Under the pieces are notes generated by a model, which ran no database searches, was not told the origin of the DNA, and saw only the letters and a list, made by a program, of their open reading frames with translations. 64,000 nucleotides of DNA from Nocardia grenadensis NBRC 108939. GTDB taxonomy: Bacteria > Actinomycetota > Actinomycetes > Mycobacteriales > Mycobacteriaceae. The stretch spans positions 1 to 64,000 of the forward strand of contig NZ_BDCJ01000005.1 of NCBI RefSeq assembly GCF_001613445.1, in the 5' to 3' direction. Made by a program: the position numbers and the translations under genes. Below, piece after piece: positions 16,255 through 25,060 of the stretch (position 1 is the first letter of the stretch; each line of letters begins with the position of its first letter).

Positions 16255-16779
16255 ATGACGAACCCCGGTGAATCCGACGAGTGGTGGAAGCAGTACGGGG
16301 GGTCGGGCGTTTCGTCGGACCCCGCTGCCGGGCAGCATCCGTCCGAACCTTCGAGTTATCCGTCGGCACCGCAGTACCCCTCCACCCCGGCCGGGTCCCC
16401 CGCACCGCCGCACGGGCAACCGTCGTACGCGACCCCGCCGCCCGCGGCTCCCTACCCCGGACCACCGCCCTACGCGCCCTACGGCGCGCCGGGGGCCGGG
16501 TATCCGGCGGGCTACCAGCCCTACGGTTATCCGGCCAACCGCGGTACGAACGGCCTGGCCATCGCTTCGCTGGTCACCTCGCTGGCCGGTTTCGCGACCT
16601 GCGGCGCCACTTCGATCGTCGGGATCATCCTCGGCGTCATCTCGCTCAATCAGATCCGCGACAGCGGCCAGGAGGGCCGCGGGATGGCGCTCGCCGGTAT
16701 CTGGATCGGGGTGGGCCTGATCGCCCTGGGCGTCATCTGGTTCGTGGTGATGATCGTCGCGAGCGCCGCGGGGGCCTGA
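16255..16779 (+). CDS. DUF4190 domain membrane protein
   Basis: A 174-aa protein. Residues 1-95 are low-complexity Pro/Gly/Tyr-rich and cytoplasmic. Two TM helices follow in the DUF4190 arrangement: IASLVTSLAGFATCGATSIVGIILGVISL, a short loop NQIRDSGQEGRGMALAG, and a final IGVGLIALGVIWFVVMIVA, each interrupted only by description. The function is unknown; such proteins are common in actinobacteria. It is convergent with the RDD gene, leaving 12 bp between them. Confidence 0.8.
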   Translation: MTNPGESDEWWKQYGGSGVSSDPAAGQHPSEPSSYPSAPQYPSTPAGSPAPPHGQPSYATPPPAAPYPGPPPYAPYGAPGAGYPAGYQPYGYPANRGTNGLAIASLVTSLAGFATCGATSIVGIILGVISLNQIRDSGQEGRGMALAGIWIGVGLIALGVIWFVVMIVASAAGA

Positions 16780-16791
16780 CCCGCCGGGTAC

Positions 16792-17529
16792 TCAGGCCGC
16801 GATGACCTGGGTACCGCCCGCGAGTTTGTCGTTCCAGCCCTGCCGGTTCGGGTTCTTGTCGAGGGTGGCGGCCGTGTAGAGCATGAGCGCGGCCCCGGCC
16901 ACCCAGCCGACACAGGGCACGATCAACACGGCCAGGAAGATATTGCGTTTCAGCGCGAGCAGCGGCGGGACGGCGGGCGCCCCGTCCGGTGCCACGACCT
17001 TGAGGCCCAGGATCTTCTTGCCGAGGGTGGCGCCGGTCTTCCACTCCATGAGCACGTAGTACACCAGGGTGACCGCGAAGATGATGGCGTAGCTGACCGC
17101 CGGCCCGGTGAGACCGGTCATGTTCGGCATGAGGACGAAGTTCAGCAGCAGGGCCAGCGGGAGGGCGATGATGAGATTGTCGATCAGGCGGGCCGCGAAC
17201 CGCGGCCACAGGTTTCCGGGGACGCCGAACGCGGGCTGATAGTGCCCGTACTGTTGGCCGCCGTACTGGGCCTCCGGGAACACCGTCTGCTGGTAGCGGG
17301 GAGCCGGCTGGGCCGGAGGGGCGGGAGGGGCCTGCTGACCGTAGGGCTGTGGCTGCGGCTGTCCGGGCGGCGGATTGTAGTGCGGCGGCTGGGGAGCGTA
17401 CGGGTCCGGCTGTGGCGCATACCGGCCCGGCTGTGGAGCGTACTGCCCGGGCTGCGGGTACTGCGGGGGCTGCCCGTACGGCTGCCCGGCCTGGGGGTGG
17501 TTGCTGGGGTCGTACCCGCCACTGGTCAT
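16792..17529 (-). CDS. RDD family membrane protein
   Basis: A 245-aa protein. The first 100 residues are Pro/Gln/Tyr-rich with repeated YAPQP and GQP units. The RDD domain follows: LWPRFAARLIDNLIIALPLALLL carries the Arg-Asp signature, the second segment has WKTGATLGKKILGLKVV, and a third TM segment lies near FLAVLIVPCVGWVAG. RDD proteins are small ion or compatible-solute transporters or accessory proteins. It lies immediately downstream of gluQ on the same strand with a 45-bp gap. Confidence 0.85.
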   Translation of the reverse strand: MTSGGYDPSNHPQAGQPYGQPPQYPQPGQYAPQPGRYAPQPDPYAPQPPHYNPPPGQPQPQPYGQQAPPAPPAQPAPRYQQTVFPEAQYGGQQYGHYQPAFGVPGNLWPRFAARLIDNLIIALPLALLLNFVLMPNMTGLTGPAVSYAIIFAVTLVYYVLMEWKTGATLGKKILGLKVVAPDGAPAVPPLLALKRNIFLAVLIVPCVGWVAGAALMLYTAATLDKNPNRQGWNDKLAGGTQVIAA

Positions 17530-17574
17530 CTCGCCTGCCTGAACTCGAATCCGAAGACCTGGTCGCAGGCCAGG

Positions 17575-18513
17575 TTACGGACAGCGGCCCGCGACCACCA
17601 AGCTGTCGGGGTCGAGCACCCAGGGTTCGCGGGGGAGCCGTTCCGGGTCGAATCCGGGGAGTAGTTCGGCCGCACGGTGACCCACCAGGCCGAGTGAGCC
17701 GGCGAGCCTGCCCACCACCTGGCCGACGGTTTCCCCGCGCGCGAGCCGATCGGCCAGCGTGACCGCACCGTCGCGTTTGGCCAGCCGCTTGGCCGCGGTA
17801 TTGAGTACCAGCGGCACATGCGCGTACTCGGGTATCGGCAGTTCGAGCAGCGTGGCCAGATAGGCCTGCCGCGGTGTGGACGGGAGCAGATCGTCACCGC
17901 GTACCACCTGATCCACCCCCTGTTCGGCATCGTCGACCACGACGGTCAAGTTGTAGGCGGGTATTCCATCGCCGCGGCGCAGCACCAGATCGTCCACCGG
18001 GCCCCGGTACCGGCCGTGCAGGCGATCGGTGATCTCGAATTCCGAACGGGCCGAACGCAGCCGCACTGCGGCGGGCCGGCCGGCCGCGCGGCGCCGCGCG
18101 CGTTCGGTGGGGGAGAGGTCACGGCAGGTGCCGGGGTAGGCGCCCAGGGATCCGTGTGGTGCGGTGACGGCCTGCTGTATTTCCTTTCGCGTACAGAAGC
18201 ATTCGTAGGTCACTCCCGCGGAGGTGAGCCGGTCCACGGCGGCGGCGTAGTGGTCGAGGCGGTCGGACTGGTGGGTCACCGGTCCGTCCCAATCGAGACC
18301 GATGGCGCGCAGGTCGGCGAGCTGGCGTTCCTCGGCGCCGGACCGCACCCGGTCCAGATCGTCGACACGCAGCGCGAACCGGCGCCCGGTGCCGCGAGCG
18401 AAGAGCCAGGCCAGCAGGGCGGTGCGCAGATTACCCAGGTGCAGATCGCCCGACGGGCTGGGCGCGAACCGTCCCGCGAGTGCGGCGGACGTGGTGGTCG
18501 GCATCGGGGTCAT
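17575..18513 (-). CDS. gluQ: Glutamyl-Q tRNA(Asp) synthetase
   Basis: A 312-aa GluRS-like catalytic domain without the anticodon-binding half, the standard GluQ-RS form. It ligates glutamate to queuosine-34 of tRNA-Asp. The HIGH equivalent is HLGN in FAPSPSGDLHLGN and the KMSKS equivalent is KRLAKRDG. The zinc site is made by YECFCTRKE and the downstream Cys of YPGTCRD. The start at 18513 is chosen because it overlaps the stop of the upstream DUF309 gene (ATGA); a second ATG is at 18504. Presence with tgt and yhhQ supports a working Q34 pathway. Confidence 0.92.
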   Translation of the reverse strand: MTPMPTTTSAALAGRFAPSPSGDLHLGNLRTALLAWLFARGTGRRFALRVDDLDRVRSGAEERQLADLRAIGLDWDGPVTHQSDRLDHYAAAVDRLTSAGVTYECFCTRKEIQQAVTAPHGSLGAYPGTCRDLSPTERARRRAAGRPAAVRLRSARSEFEITDRLHGRYRGPVDDLVLRRGDGIPAYNLTVVVDDAEQGVDQVVRGDDLLPSTPRQAYLATLLELPIPEYAHVPLVLNTAAKRLAKRDGAVTLADRLARGETVGQVVGRLAGSLGLVGHRAAELLPGFDPERLPREPWVLDPDSLVVAGRCP

Positions 18514-19055
18514 GGTATGTCTCGGCGCAGCCGGGGCATCAGCCCGGACCGGTCCGCCGGCCCCGGGTGCTCGCGTCCGGTGGTGCCTGCCTTGCTTTCC
18601 GGTGTGGTCGCCAACTCGGTCAGCAGGGCCTCGGCGTGGGCGATGAGACCCGGCCCGTCGAGGTCGTAGGGGAGTTCTCCCACCGGGTACCCGGCGGCGG
18701 CCGGATCGAAGGCCCGGAGCCGCCCGACCGCGCGTTCCAGCAGCGTACGCGCGCCTTTCGGGTTCCCGCGCTGGATATGGGTGAGGCCGACCGCGTACTG
18801 CGCGAGACCCTGCCACAGCATGCGTTCGGTGTCCGGGCCGTTCTTCCAGACCGACTCGAGTACTTCGTGCGCGTTGAAGGCCAGCCCCTGATCCAGTAGC
18901 TGCTGGGCGTAGTCGAGGGCAGCAGCGGGTGCGAGGTCCAGGTCGTCGGGTATCCGCGGTACTCCGGGACTGCCCGGCGGCAGCGGGCGCCCCAGTCGGT
19001 CCCGGGGCCTGGCGTTGGTGGCCCGCCCCTGCTCGTCTCGATCGCGTTCGGGCAT
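18510..19055 (-). CDS. DUF309 domain protein
   Basis: A 181-aa soluble protein. The family motif NAHEVLESVWKNG, the following WQGLAQYAVGLTHIQRGNPKGA and a helical C-terminus match DUF309, a small TPR-like helical fold of unknown function. It is coupled to gluQ through an ATGA overlap, so the two are co-translated. The ATG at 19055 is chosen over the upstream in-frame start at 19133, which would add an unusual Cys/Ile-rich stretch from a low-GC region. Confidence 0.8.
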   Translation of the reverse strand: MPERDRDEQGRATNARPRDRLGRPLPPGSPGVPRIPDDLDLAPAAALDYAQQLLDQGLAFNAHEVLESVWKNGPDTERMLWQGLAQYAVGLTHIQRGNPKGARTLLERAVGRLRAFDPAAAGYPVGELPYDLDGPGLIAHAEALLTELATTPESKAGTTGREHPGPADRSGLMPRLRRDIP

Positions 19056-19498
19056 ACCGCCATCATCCCGCCGGGCACAATCGCCGAGGCGGTAGGGGTA
19101 TTGACAAATGATAATCGGTCGATCACATAACAATCACTTCCGGCCATTAGTGGGCCCGTGGCGGTTTTTTTGAAGCAAAGCCATCCTTATAAGTCCGCAA
19201 TTACGCAGCAATACGGCATCTTAGCAGCGTTGCCAAACGCATTGGCGCAGTTCACAAGAGAGCGGCAAATCTGGTGTGAACCTGCTAGTGTTCGAAGTGC
19301 GGGGCGCCCTCACATGGGGTTTTGGGTCACCGCGTCAGATGTGTTCGCGGAAGTGCGAGTCCGATCCTGGCATACCGGATATTTGCTCGCTATCTGCGCG
19401 TGCATCCGTGTATTCGGTGGTATCCGCCGGATACCAGCAAGTCAGGAACTATGCAGGTATCGAATATCATTATCGACGCAGCGAAGGAGTGCAGTGCC
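19056..19498. other. Low-GC intergenic strip, no supported gene
   Basis: About 440 bp with visibly lower GC than its surroundings, including TTGACA at 19101-19106, TGATAATC, a T7 run at 19166-19173 and many AT-rich words. An open frame from a GTG at 19158 has codon use unlike the neighbours and no recognisable motif. The strip leads into the orphan DUF397 gene and may be acquired DNA or a decayed gene. Confidence 0.5.
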
Positions 19499-19708
19499 GT
19501 GAAGGTGGATATGACGGGTGCTGTGTGGCGGAAGAGTACATACAGCGGCCCGGACGGGAACTGCGTGGAGGTGGCATTTCTCGTAGACGGCAACGTGGCG
19601 GTCCGTGATACGAAGGATCACGGCAGCGGGCCGGTGCTGGCCTTCGCGCCGGGCGAGTGGGCCGAGTTCCTGTCCGGAGTAACGGCAGCGGATTTCCACG
19701 GCGCCTGA
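19499..19708 (+). CDS. DUF397 domain protein (orphan)
   Basis: A 69-aa protein with the DUF397 signature: AVWRKSTYSGPDGNCVEVAF near the N-terminus, VAVRDTKDHGSGPVLAF in the middle, and a final FxPGEWxEFL-like segment. In actinomycetes these small proteins are usually encoded beside an XRE/HTH regulator and act with it as antagonist or toxin-antitoxin-like partner. No XRE gene is present here. The GTG start is chosen because GAAGGAG lies 10 nt upstream and the family starts close to it. Confidence 0.85.
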   Translation: MKVDMTGAVWRKSTYSGPDGNCVEVAFLVDGNVAVRDTKDHGSGPVLAFAPGEWAEFLSGVTAADFHGA

Positions 19709-19733
19709 CGGTTTTCCCGATATCAGGCAAGGC

Positions 19734-19763
19734 GGCCCCGGACCTCGCGGGTCCGGGGCCTTT
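19734..19763 (+). terminator. Rho-independent terminator after DUF397
   Basis: A perfect 11-bp stem GGCCCCGGACC / TCGCG / GGTCCGGGGCC followed by TTT. Confidence 0.8.
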
Positions 19764-19805
19764 GCGTGCGCGGACCGCGACCGGGGCGCGGACGGCGGCA
19801 TCCAT

Positions 19806-19811
19806 TAGGGT
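19806..19811 (+). promoter_or_regulatory. -10 element, leaderless promoter
   Basis: TAGGGT, then six bases, then the GTG at 19818. Confidence 0.5.
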
Positions 19812-19817
19812 CGGCCG

Positions 19818-21161
19818 GTGATCCCGCTGGCGCCCCAGGACGCGACCATGTACTGGCTCTCCCGGCGCACCCTCAACGACCAGTTCCTCCTCTACTGCTT
19901 CGCCGAATCCACCTGGGAGAACACCAGATTGCGCGATGCGCTCGTCCAACGGTGTGCCGCGATCCCCGAACTGCTGGTCAGGTTGTGCCCGGACCCCACC
20001 GGCCTGTCCTACCCGGTGTGGGTTCCCGCCGAACCCGAACCGGACCAGTTCGTGACGCACCGGCTCGACCGGCCGCACTGGCCCGACCTGCTCGCGGCCG
20101 TCGGACGGTTGCTCGGCACCGGAGTCGATGCGGTGCGGTACCCGTGGCGGCTGCATGTCTTCCGCGGTATCCGGGAGAATCCGGCGCCCGATCCGACGGT
20201 GACCGTGGTGGTGTTGCAGATATCGCACGCACTGGTCGATGGTCGCGGCGCGTCCCGGATCGCCCGTGCCCTATTCACCGACGACCCCGGCGCCGCGTCC
20301 ACACCGGCCACGCGCCCGGTACCGCGTGCCCGGATGGCAGTGCGGGCGGGGCGCGGGGGGCTGGCCCTGCCATCGGGTATCGCACGGACCGTCCGGCGCG
20401 GGCTCGCCGCCGGCCGGGCCCGGAACGAACTCGCGGAACTCACTGCCGCCGGGCAGGTGCCGCCGGCCGCGCCGGGCTACCCGCCGGGGGTGCTCAATGT
20501 GCCGGGCGCGGTCACCGGCCATGCGGTGCGGATGCTGGTCTGTCGGACGGTGGATTTCCGGATGCCCGGCCGCAGCGTCACAGTGGTGGGTCTGACGGCC
20601 GTATCGCTCGCGCTCCAGCGGTATCTGCGCGAGCGCGGTGCGGAAGCCGCTGCCCTGGGCGCTCAGGTGCCGATGGCGACACCGCCGCGGCCCGGAGTCC
20701 GCAACAACTATCGCAGCCTCGGCGTCGATCTGGCGATCGGTACGGACGATCCGGTGCGGCGGGCCGCGGCGATCGCCGCCGATCTGGCCGCCCGGCGAGA
20801 CCGGGCCGTCCATCCACTACTCGCCGCGCAGGACGCGGTGACCGCGGTACTTCCGCCGCTGCTACTGCGACGCGACGTGCGGAAATACCCGATCGATCTC
20901 GTACCGGACCGGATCACCGGCCATACCGTTGTCTCCAGCGTCGACCGCGGCCCGGCCGATCTGCGCTTCGGCGCGGCCCCGGTCCGGTTCACCGGCGGCT
21001 TTCCCGCGCTCGGCACGGTGATGCACCTCACGCACGGTATCCACGGTATTGGGGACACCGTCACCCTCTCCCTACACGCCGATCCCGCGGTCGTCCCGGA
21101 CCTCGACAACTATGCCGAACACCTGCGTGCGGCATTGCGCGATATACGCGGCGCCGATTGA
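19818..21161 (+). CDS. WS/DGAT-like acyltransferase with variant HHxxxDG motif
   Basis: A 447-aa protein resembling wax ester synthase/diacylglycerol acyltransferases, which make storage triacylglycerol or wax esters from acyl-CoA. DATMYWLSRRTLNDQFLL at the N-terminus resembles the family opening. The catalytic HHxxxDG reads SHALVDG (about 137-143): the first His is Ser, the second catalytic His is kept. The C-terminal half carries VRNNYRSLG, similar to the family GNxxs segment. The GTG start follows a leaderless -10. The gene stands alone. Acyltransferase activity is plausible, but the divergence leaves substrate and even activity open. Confidence 0.65.
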   Translation: MIPLAPQDATMYWLSRRTLNDQFLLYCFAESTWENTRLRDALVQRCAAIPELLVRLCPDPTGLSYPVWVPAEPEPDQFVTHRLDRPHWPDLLAAVGRLLGTGVDAVRYPWRLHVFRGIRENPAPDPTVTVVVLQISHALVDGRGASRIARALFTDDPGAASTPATRPVPRARMAVRAGRGGLALPSGIARTVRRGLAAGRARNELAELTAAGQVPPAAPGYPPGVLNVPGAVTGHAVRMLVCRTVDFRMPGRSVTVVGLTAVSLALQRYLRERGAEAAALGAQVPMATPPRPGVRNNYRSLGVDLAIGTDDPVRRAAAIAADLAARRDRAVHPLLAAQDAVTAVLPPLLLRRDVRKYPIDLVPDRITGHTVVSSVDRGPADLRFGAAPVRFTGGFPALGTVMHLTHGIHGIGDTVTLSLHADPAVVPDLDNYAEHLRAALRDIRGAD

Positions 21162-21192
21162 GCGAGGACGGCCCGGGCGCGCGCCGATCGCT

Positions 21193-21930
21193 TCAGTTCG
21201 GTTCGATGTCCAACTCTTCGCGGGTGGCGCCGATGAGTTCGCGCTCGGCCGCCCGGACCTCGCCGAGCAGCTGGTTCTTGTGGTCGCGTGCGGCGCGGAT
21301 CTCCTCGGCCGGGGCGTCCTGCAGTTTCTTGCGCTGTAGCGTAAGGGCGGCCAGTAGCGCGTCGGAGAGAGTATCGGCCAGCCGGCGCCACTGTTTGTAG
21401 TGGTGATCCGAGCCGACCAGACGCAGCACATTCGCGCGTTCCGAGCCGTCCTCCAGGTCGTGGATCAGATCGCCGATGAGCTCGTCGGTCCACTCCTCGT
21501 CCCGCCGCAGCGCCTGGCAGAGCCTGCCGGACATGCTCAACGTATCGGCTATCGCGGCGACCACGGTGCCGCGGCGCCAATTCTCACCCGCCTGCCCGAG
21601 CGCCACCGCGTGCGCGGATTCGACCTGGTGATGGGCGGCGTCGAGCTGCAACCGGGTCGTGTCGACCTGGCGTTTCGCGCTGTCGTTCTGTTGCTGGGCG
21701 GCCGCGGCCAGGGTGCGCTGAGCGCGCTCGTCGGCGGCAGCGATCGCATCCCGGTTCGTCCGGTTGTTGACCAGTACCGCGATCACCGCCGCGCCGCCGA
21801 GGACGAGCGAACCGAGCAGTGGCAGCCACGACTGCCACCAAGCCGGGGAACTCTGAACGACTTCGATCACCTGGGGATCCACGGCGCCCATCATGGCACC
21901 GTCGGCGCGAGTGGGCGCGACGGCCGTCAC
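21193..21930 (-). CDS. Membrane-anchored coiled-coil protein of unknown function
   Basis: A 245-aa protein not recognised as a named family. One TM helix near residues 32-54 (WLPLLGSLVLGGAAVIAVLV) follows a short N-terminus. A long charged, Ala/Gln-rich helical region comes next (about 56-115), then a mixed helical C-terminal domain with RRDEEWTDELIGDLIHDLE and a Lys/Glu-rich end. The GTG at 21930 is taken; ATGs at 21894 and 21891 are alternatives. It stands alone between convergent and divergent neighbours. Confidence 0.6.
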   Translation of the reverse strand: MTAVAPTRADGAMMGAVDPQVIEVVQSSPAWWQSWLPLLGSLVLGGAAVIAVLVNNRTNRDAIAAADERAQRTLAAAAQQQNDSAKRQVDTTRLQLDAAHHQVESAHAVALGQAGENWRRGTVVAAIADTLSMSGRLCQALRRDEEWTDELIGDLIHDLEDGSERANVLRLVGSDHHYKQWRRLADTLSDALLAALTLQRKKLQDAPAEEIRAARDHKNQLLGEVRAAERELIGATREELDIEPN

Positions 21931-22062
21931 AATTAGGTGATCAGCGCGGCAAACTGCTGGATATCTTGCCCGATAACGGGATTCGTGCTATGAGACCGGT
22001 CGGTGTGCCGGGGTCCGAACGGGGTATGAGCGGGCGTTTTCACGATGGGCCGGGGTGGCAGG

Positions 22063-22068
22063 TATGCT
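22063..22068 (+). promoter_or_regulatory. -10 element of the tRNA-Ser gene
   Basis: TATGCT lies 7 nt before the tRNA 5' end, so the transcript starts at or next to the mature end. Confidence 0.55.
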
Positions 22069-22075
22069 GCTCGGC

Positions 22076-22164
22076 GGAGGATTCGCCTAGTGGCCTATGG
22101 CGCTCGCCTGGAACGCGGGTTGGGTTAACAGCCCTCGCGGGTTCGAATCCCGCATCCTCCGCCA
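22076..22164 (+). tRNA. tRNA-Ser(GGA)
   Basis: An 89-nt type II tRNA: acceptor GGAGGAT pairs with ATCCTCC, discriminator G and encoded CCA, D-arm TAGTGGCCTATGGC, anticodon loop CCTGGAACG with anticodon GGA, long variable arm, and T-arm GGGTTCGAATCCC. Confidence 0.95.
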
Positions 22165-22165
22165 C

Positions 22166-22206
22166 CGAATCCGCCGGTAGCAGTCACGCTACCGGCGGAT
22201 TCGTTT
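22166..22206 (+). terminator. Terminator of tRNA-Ser, shared with the convergent gene
   Basis: A perfect 16-bp inverted repeat CGAATCCGCCGGTAGC / AGTCAC / GCTACCGGCGGATTCG followed by TTT directly after the CCA end. It also faces the 3' end of the minus-strand gene at 22215. Confidence 0.9.
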
Positions 22207-22214
22207 CATTTGTG

Positions 22215-23267
22215 TCATTTGTGCAGTTCGTCGAGCACCTTGCGGACCTGGTCCCGGCAGCTCCGATCCACCGTCGACCGGTCCACCACACCGTCGTAGG
22301 TGATGTACAGGTTCACCTTGACCGAAACGTTGCTGTCCTTGGCCGCGACCGTGTAGTCCAGGGTCTGGAAGGACGAGTAGTCGTTGACCTGGGACGAGTA
22401 GTAGGCGTCCTCGCCCAGTTCGGTCACCGCACCGGAGGAGTAATCCGTGCCGGTGGTGGCAGTATCGGATTTTTTCCACTCGTCGTAGCCGTATGAGCCG
22501 TATTCGCTGTCGAATGTGACGTCCAGGCCGAGCCGGGCGCTGTTGGAGTCGGTGCCCTCATTGCTGACCTGACAGTGCAGCGATCCGCCGCCGTAACTGG
22601 CCGGGGCGTCCTCCTGATGGGTGGTCTCGTCGCGGTTGGCGGCCCACTGGTCCAGGACGGAGGCGTCGACGAGGTCACAGGCATTGGTGACGTTCTCCAT
22701 GCCGTAGTCGCCGTCCGCCCCCTCGGACCCCGAGTCGGAGTTCACCAGCGCGATCCCCCCGATCCCGCAGATCAGCACGATCACGAACAGCACCACGCCG
22801 ACCACGATCAGGGCGGTGTTGTTCTTGGACCGCGAACGAGCGGCCGCGGCGGCCCCGTACCCGATGGGGTTCGCGAAAGCGGGCGGCCCGGCCTGCCAGG
22901 TGGGGCCCGGAGCCGGATACTGTGGCTGCCCGCCGGTGTACTGCTGGCCGCTCGAGTACTGCTGTTGCCCGCTCGGGAACCGCTGCCCGCCGCTCGGCGG
23001 CGGCTGTCCACCGGGAAACTGGGGTTGCCGGCCGCTCGAGTACTGCTGTTGCCCGCTCGAGTACTGCTGCTGGCCGCTCGAGTACGGCGGCGTCGCGGGT
23101 GGGCTCTGGTCGCCGCGGAACTGCGCGTCGGCGTTCGGGTTCACCATCGTTGGATCCGCACCCGGAGTGCTGCCGCCCGGCCCCGGCCCCCCCGCCCCAC
23201 CGCCGGGTGTCTCCCACCACTTCGTCTGCTCCGTGCGTTCGTGCTCCGGCGGATTCTCCTTGGTCAT
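22215..23267 (-). CDS. Single-pass membrane protein with Gln/Ser/Tyr repeats, unknown function
   Basis: A 350-aa protein. Residues 1-150 are Pro/Gly/Gln-rich and carry four-odd copies of a 7-aa unit YSSGQQQ, encoded by near-identical 21-bp DNA repeats around 22950-23095. A TM helix follows RSRSKNN (NTALIVVGVVLFVIVLICGI). The C-terminal 160 residues are extracytoplasmic, with CDLVDASVLDQW and a second Cys in LHCQVSNEG, likely a disulfide. This topology resembles DUF3558-like or CDLV-type actinobacterial surface proteins. The start at 23267 is chosen because GAGG is adjacent and upstream residues look non-coding. Confidence 0.65.
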   Translation of the reverse strand: MTKENPPEHERTEQTKWWETPGGGAGGPGPGGSTPGADPTMVNPNADAQFRGDQSPPATPPYSSGQQQYSSGQQQYSSGRQPQFPGGQPPPSGGQRFPSGQQQYSSGQQYTGGQPQYPAPGPTWQAGPPAFANPIGYGAAAAARSRSKNNTALIVVGVVLFVIVLICGIGGIALVNSDSGSEGADGDYGMENVTNACDLVDASVLDQWAANRDETTHQEDAPASYGGGSLHCQVSNEGTDSNSARLGLDVTFDSEYGSYGYDEWKKSDTATTGTDYSSGAVTELGEDAYYSSQVNDYSSFQTLDYTVAAKDSNVSVKVNLYITYDGVVDRSTVDRSCRDQVRKVLDELHK

Positions 23268-23292
23268 CCTCGCCCATCCCCTCGTGTGGTGA

Positions 23293-23304
23293 GGGAATAT
23301 TCCC
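23293..23304. promoter_or_regulatory. Palindrome GGGAATATTCCC upstream of the membrane protein gene
   Basis: A perfect 12-bp palindrome 26-37 nt upstream of the start at 23267. The same core occurs in the 29.8-kb repeat block (CGGAGAATATTCTCCG and GGGGAATATTTCCC), so a common DNA-binding protein is possible. Confidence 0.45.
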
Positions 23305-23403
23305 CTCCAACTAAAAAGGATGGTAGCGAGCACGGGGCCTGCTCGTACCCGGCCCGGCGCGACCGGTATCGGCCCCCTGCGGCACGCGGTGGGGGTAGCC
23401 GCT

Positions 23404-23409
23404 ACACTG
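23404..23409 (+). promoter_or_regulatory. -10 element of the SRP RNA gene
   Basis: TACACT ends 7 nt before the inferred RNA 5' end. No good -35 match is seen. Confidence 0.6.
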
Positions 23410-23416
23410 GCCGACG

Positions 23417-23504
23417 GATCCCGCGCGGCGCGCATCCTGTGAACTCCCCCAGGGCCGGAAGGCAGCAAGGGTCAACGGGCTCTGCCGGGTGCGCGGGGTC
23501 CCCT
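23417..23504 (+). ncRNA. ffs: Small signal recognition particle RNA (4.5S type)
   Basis: The conserved apical domain is present, with GGGCCGGAAGGCAGCAAGGG and CGGGCTCTGCCGGGTGCGC. The outer helix is formed by GGATCCCGCGC at the 5' side and GCGCGGGGTCC at the 3' side. Length is about 88 nt. This RNA binds Ffh and targets membrane proteins to SecYEG. Ends are set by the pairing of the outer stem and the -10 element. Confidence 0.93.
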
Positions 23505-23737
23505 TATCTCAGGCGGGGTTCCTGTGTTCCGGACGTACCTCGGCCTTCTCCTACTTCGCACAGCCCACCTCTGTGGCCGCTGCCGGCAGCGCCGCGACCA
23601 GGCCTGCCGAGAGCGGGGCCGGCGAACACAGCCCGCAGACTCCCAACCCCTCCCGGTGGCGACGGGTGCCCGGGTAACGTGGCTCGAGGCGGCCGGACCC
23701 AGCGGCCGTCCGTAAGCGAGTACACCGCACCAGGTAG

Positions 23738-25042
<1,305 letters not shown>

Positions 25043-25060
25043 AAGCGGAGGGTCCCGGGG

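Noticed and set aside
19101..19131. Sigma-70-like promoter TTGACA with a weak -10 near 19126
   Set aside because: The -10 is poor and no supported gene follows at a sensible distance; kept only as part of the low-GC strip.
19158..19502. 114-codon ORF from a GTG in the low-GC strip
   Set aside because: Odd codon use, no RBS and no recognisable family; it overlaps the real DUF397 RBS and start.
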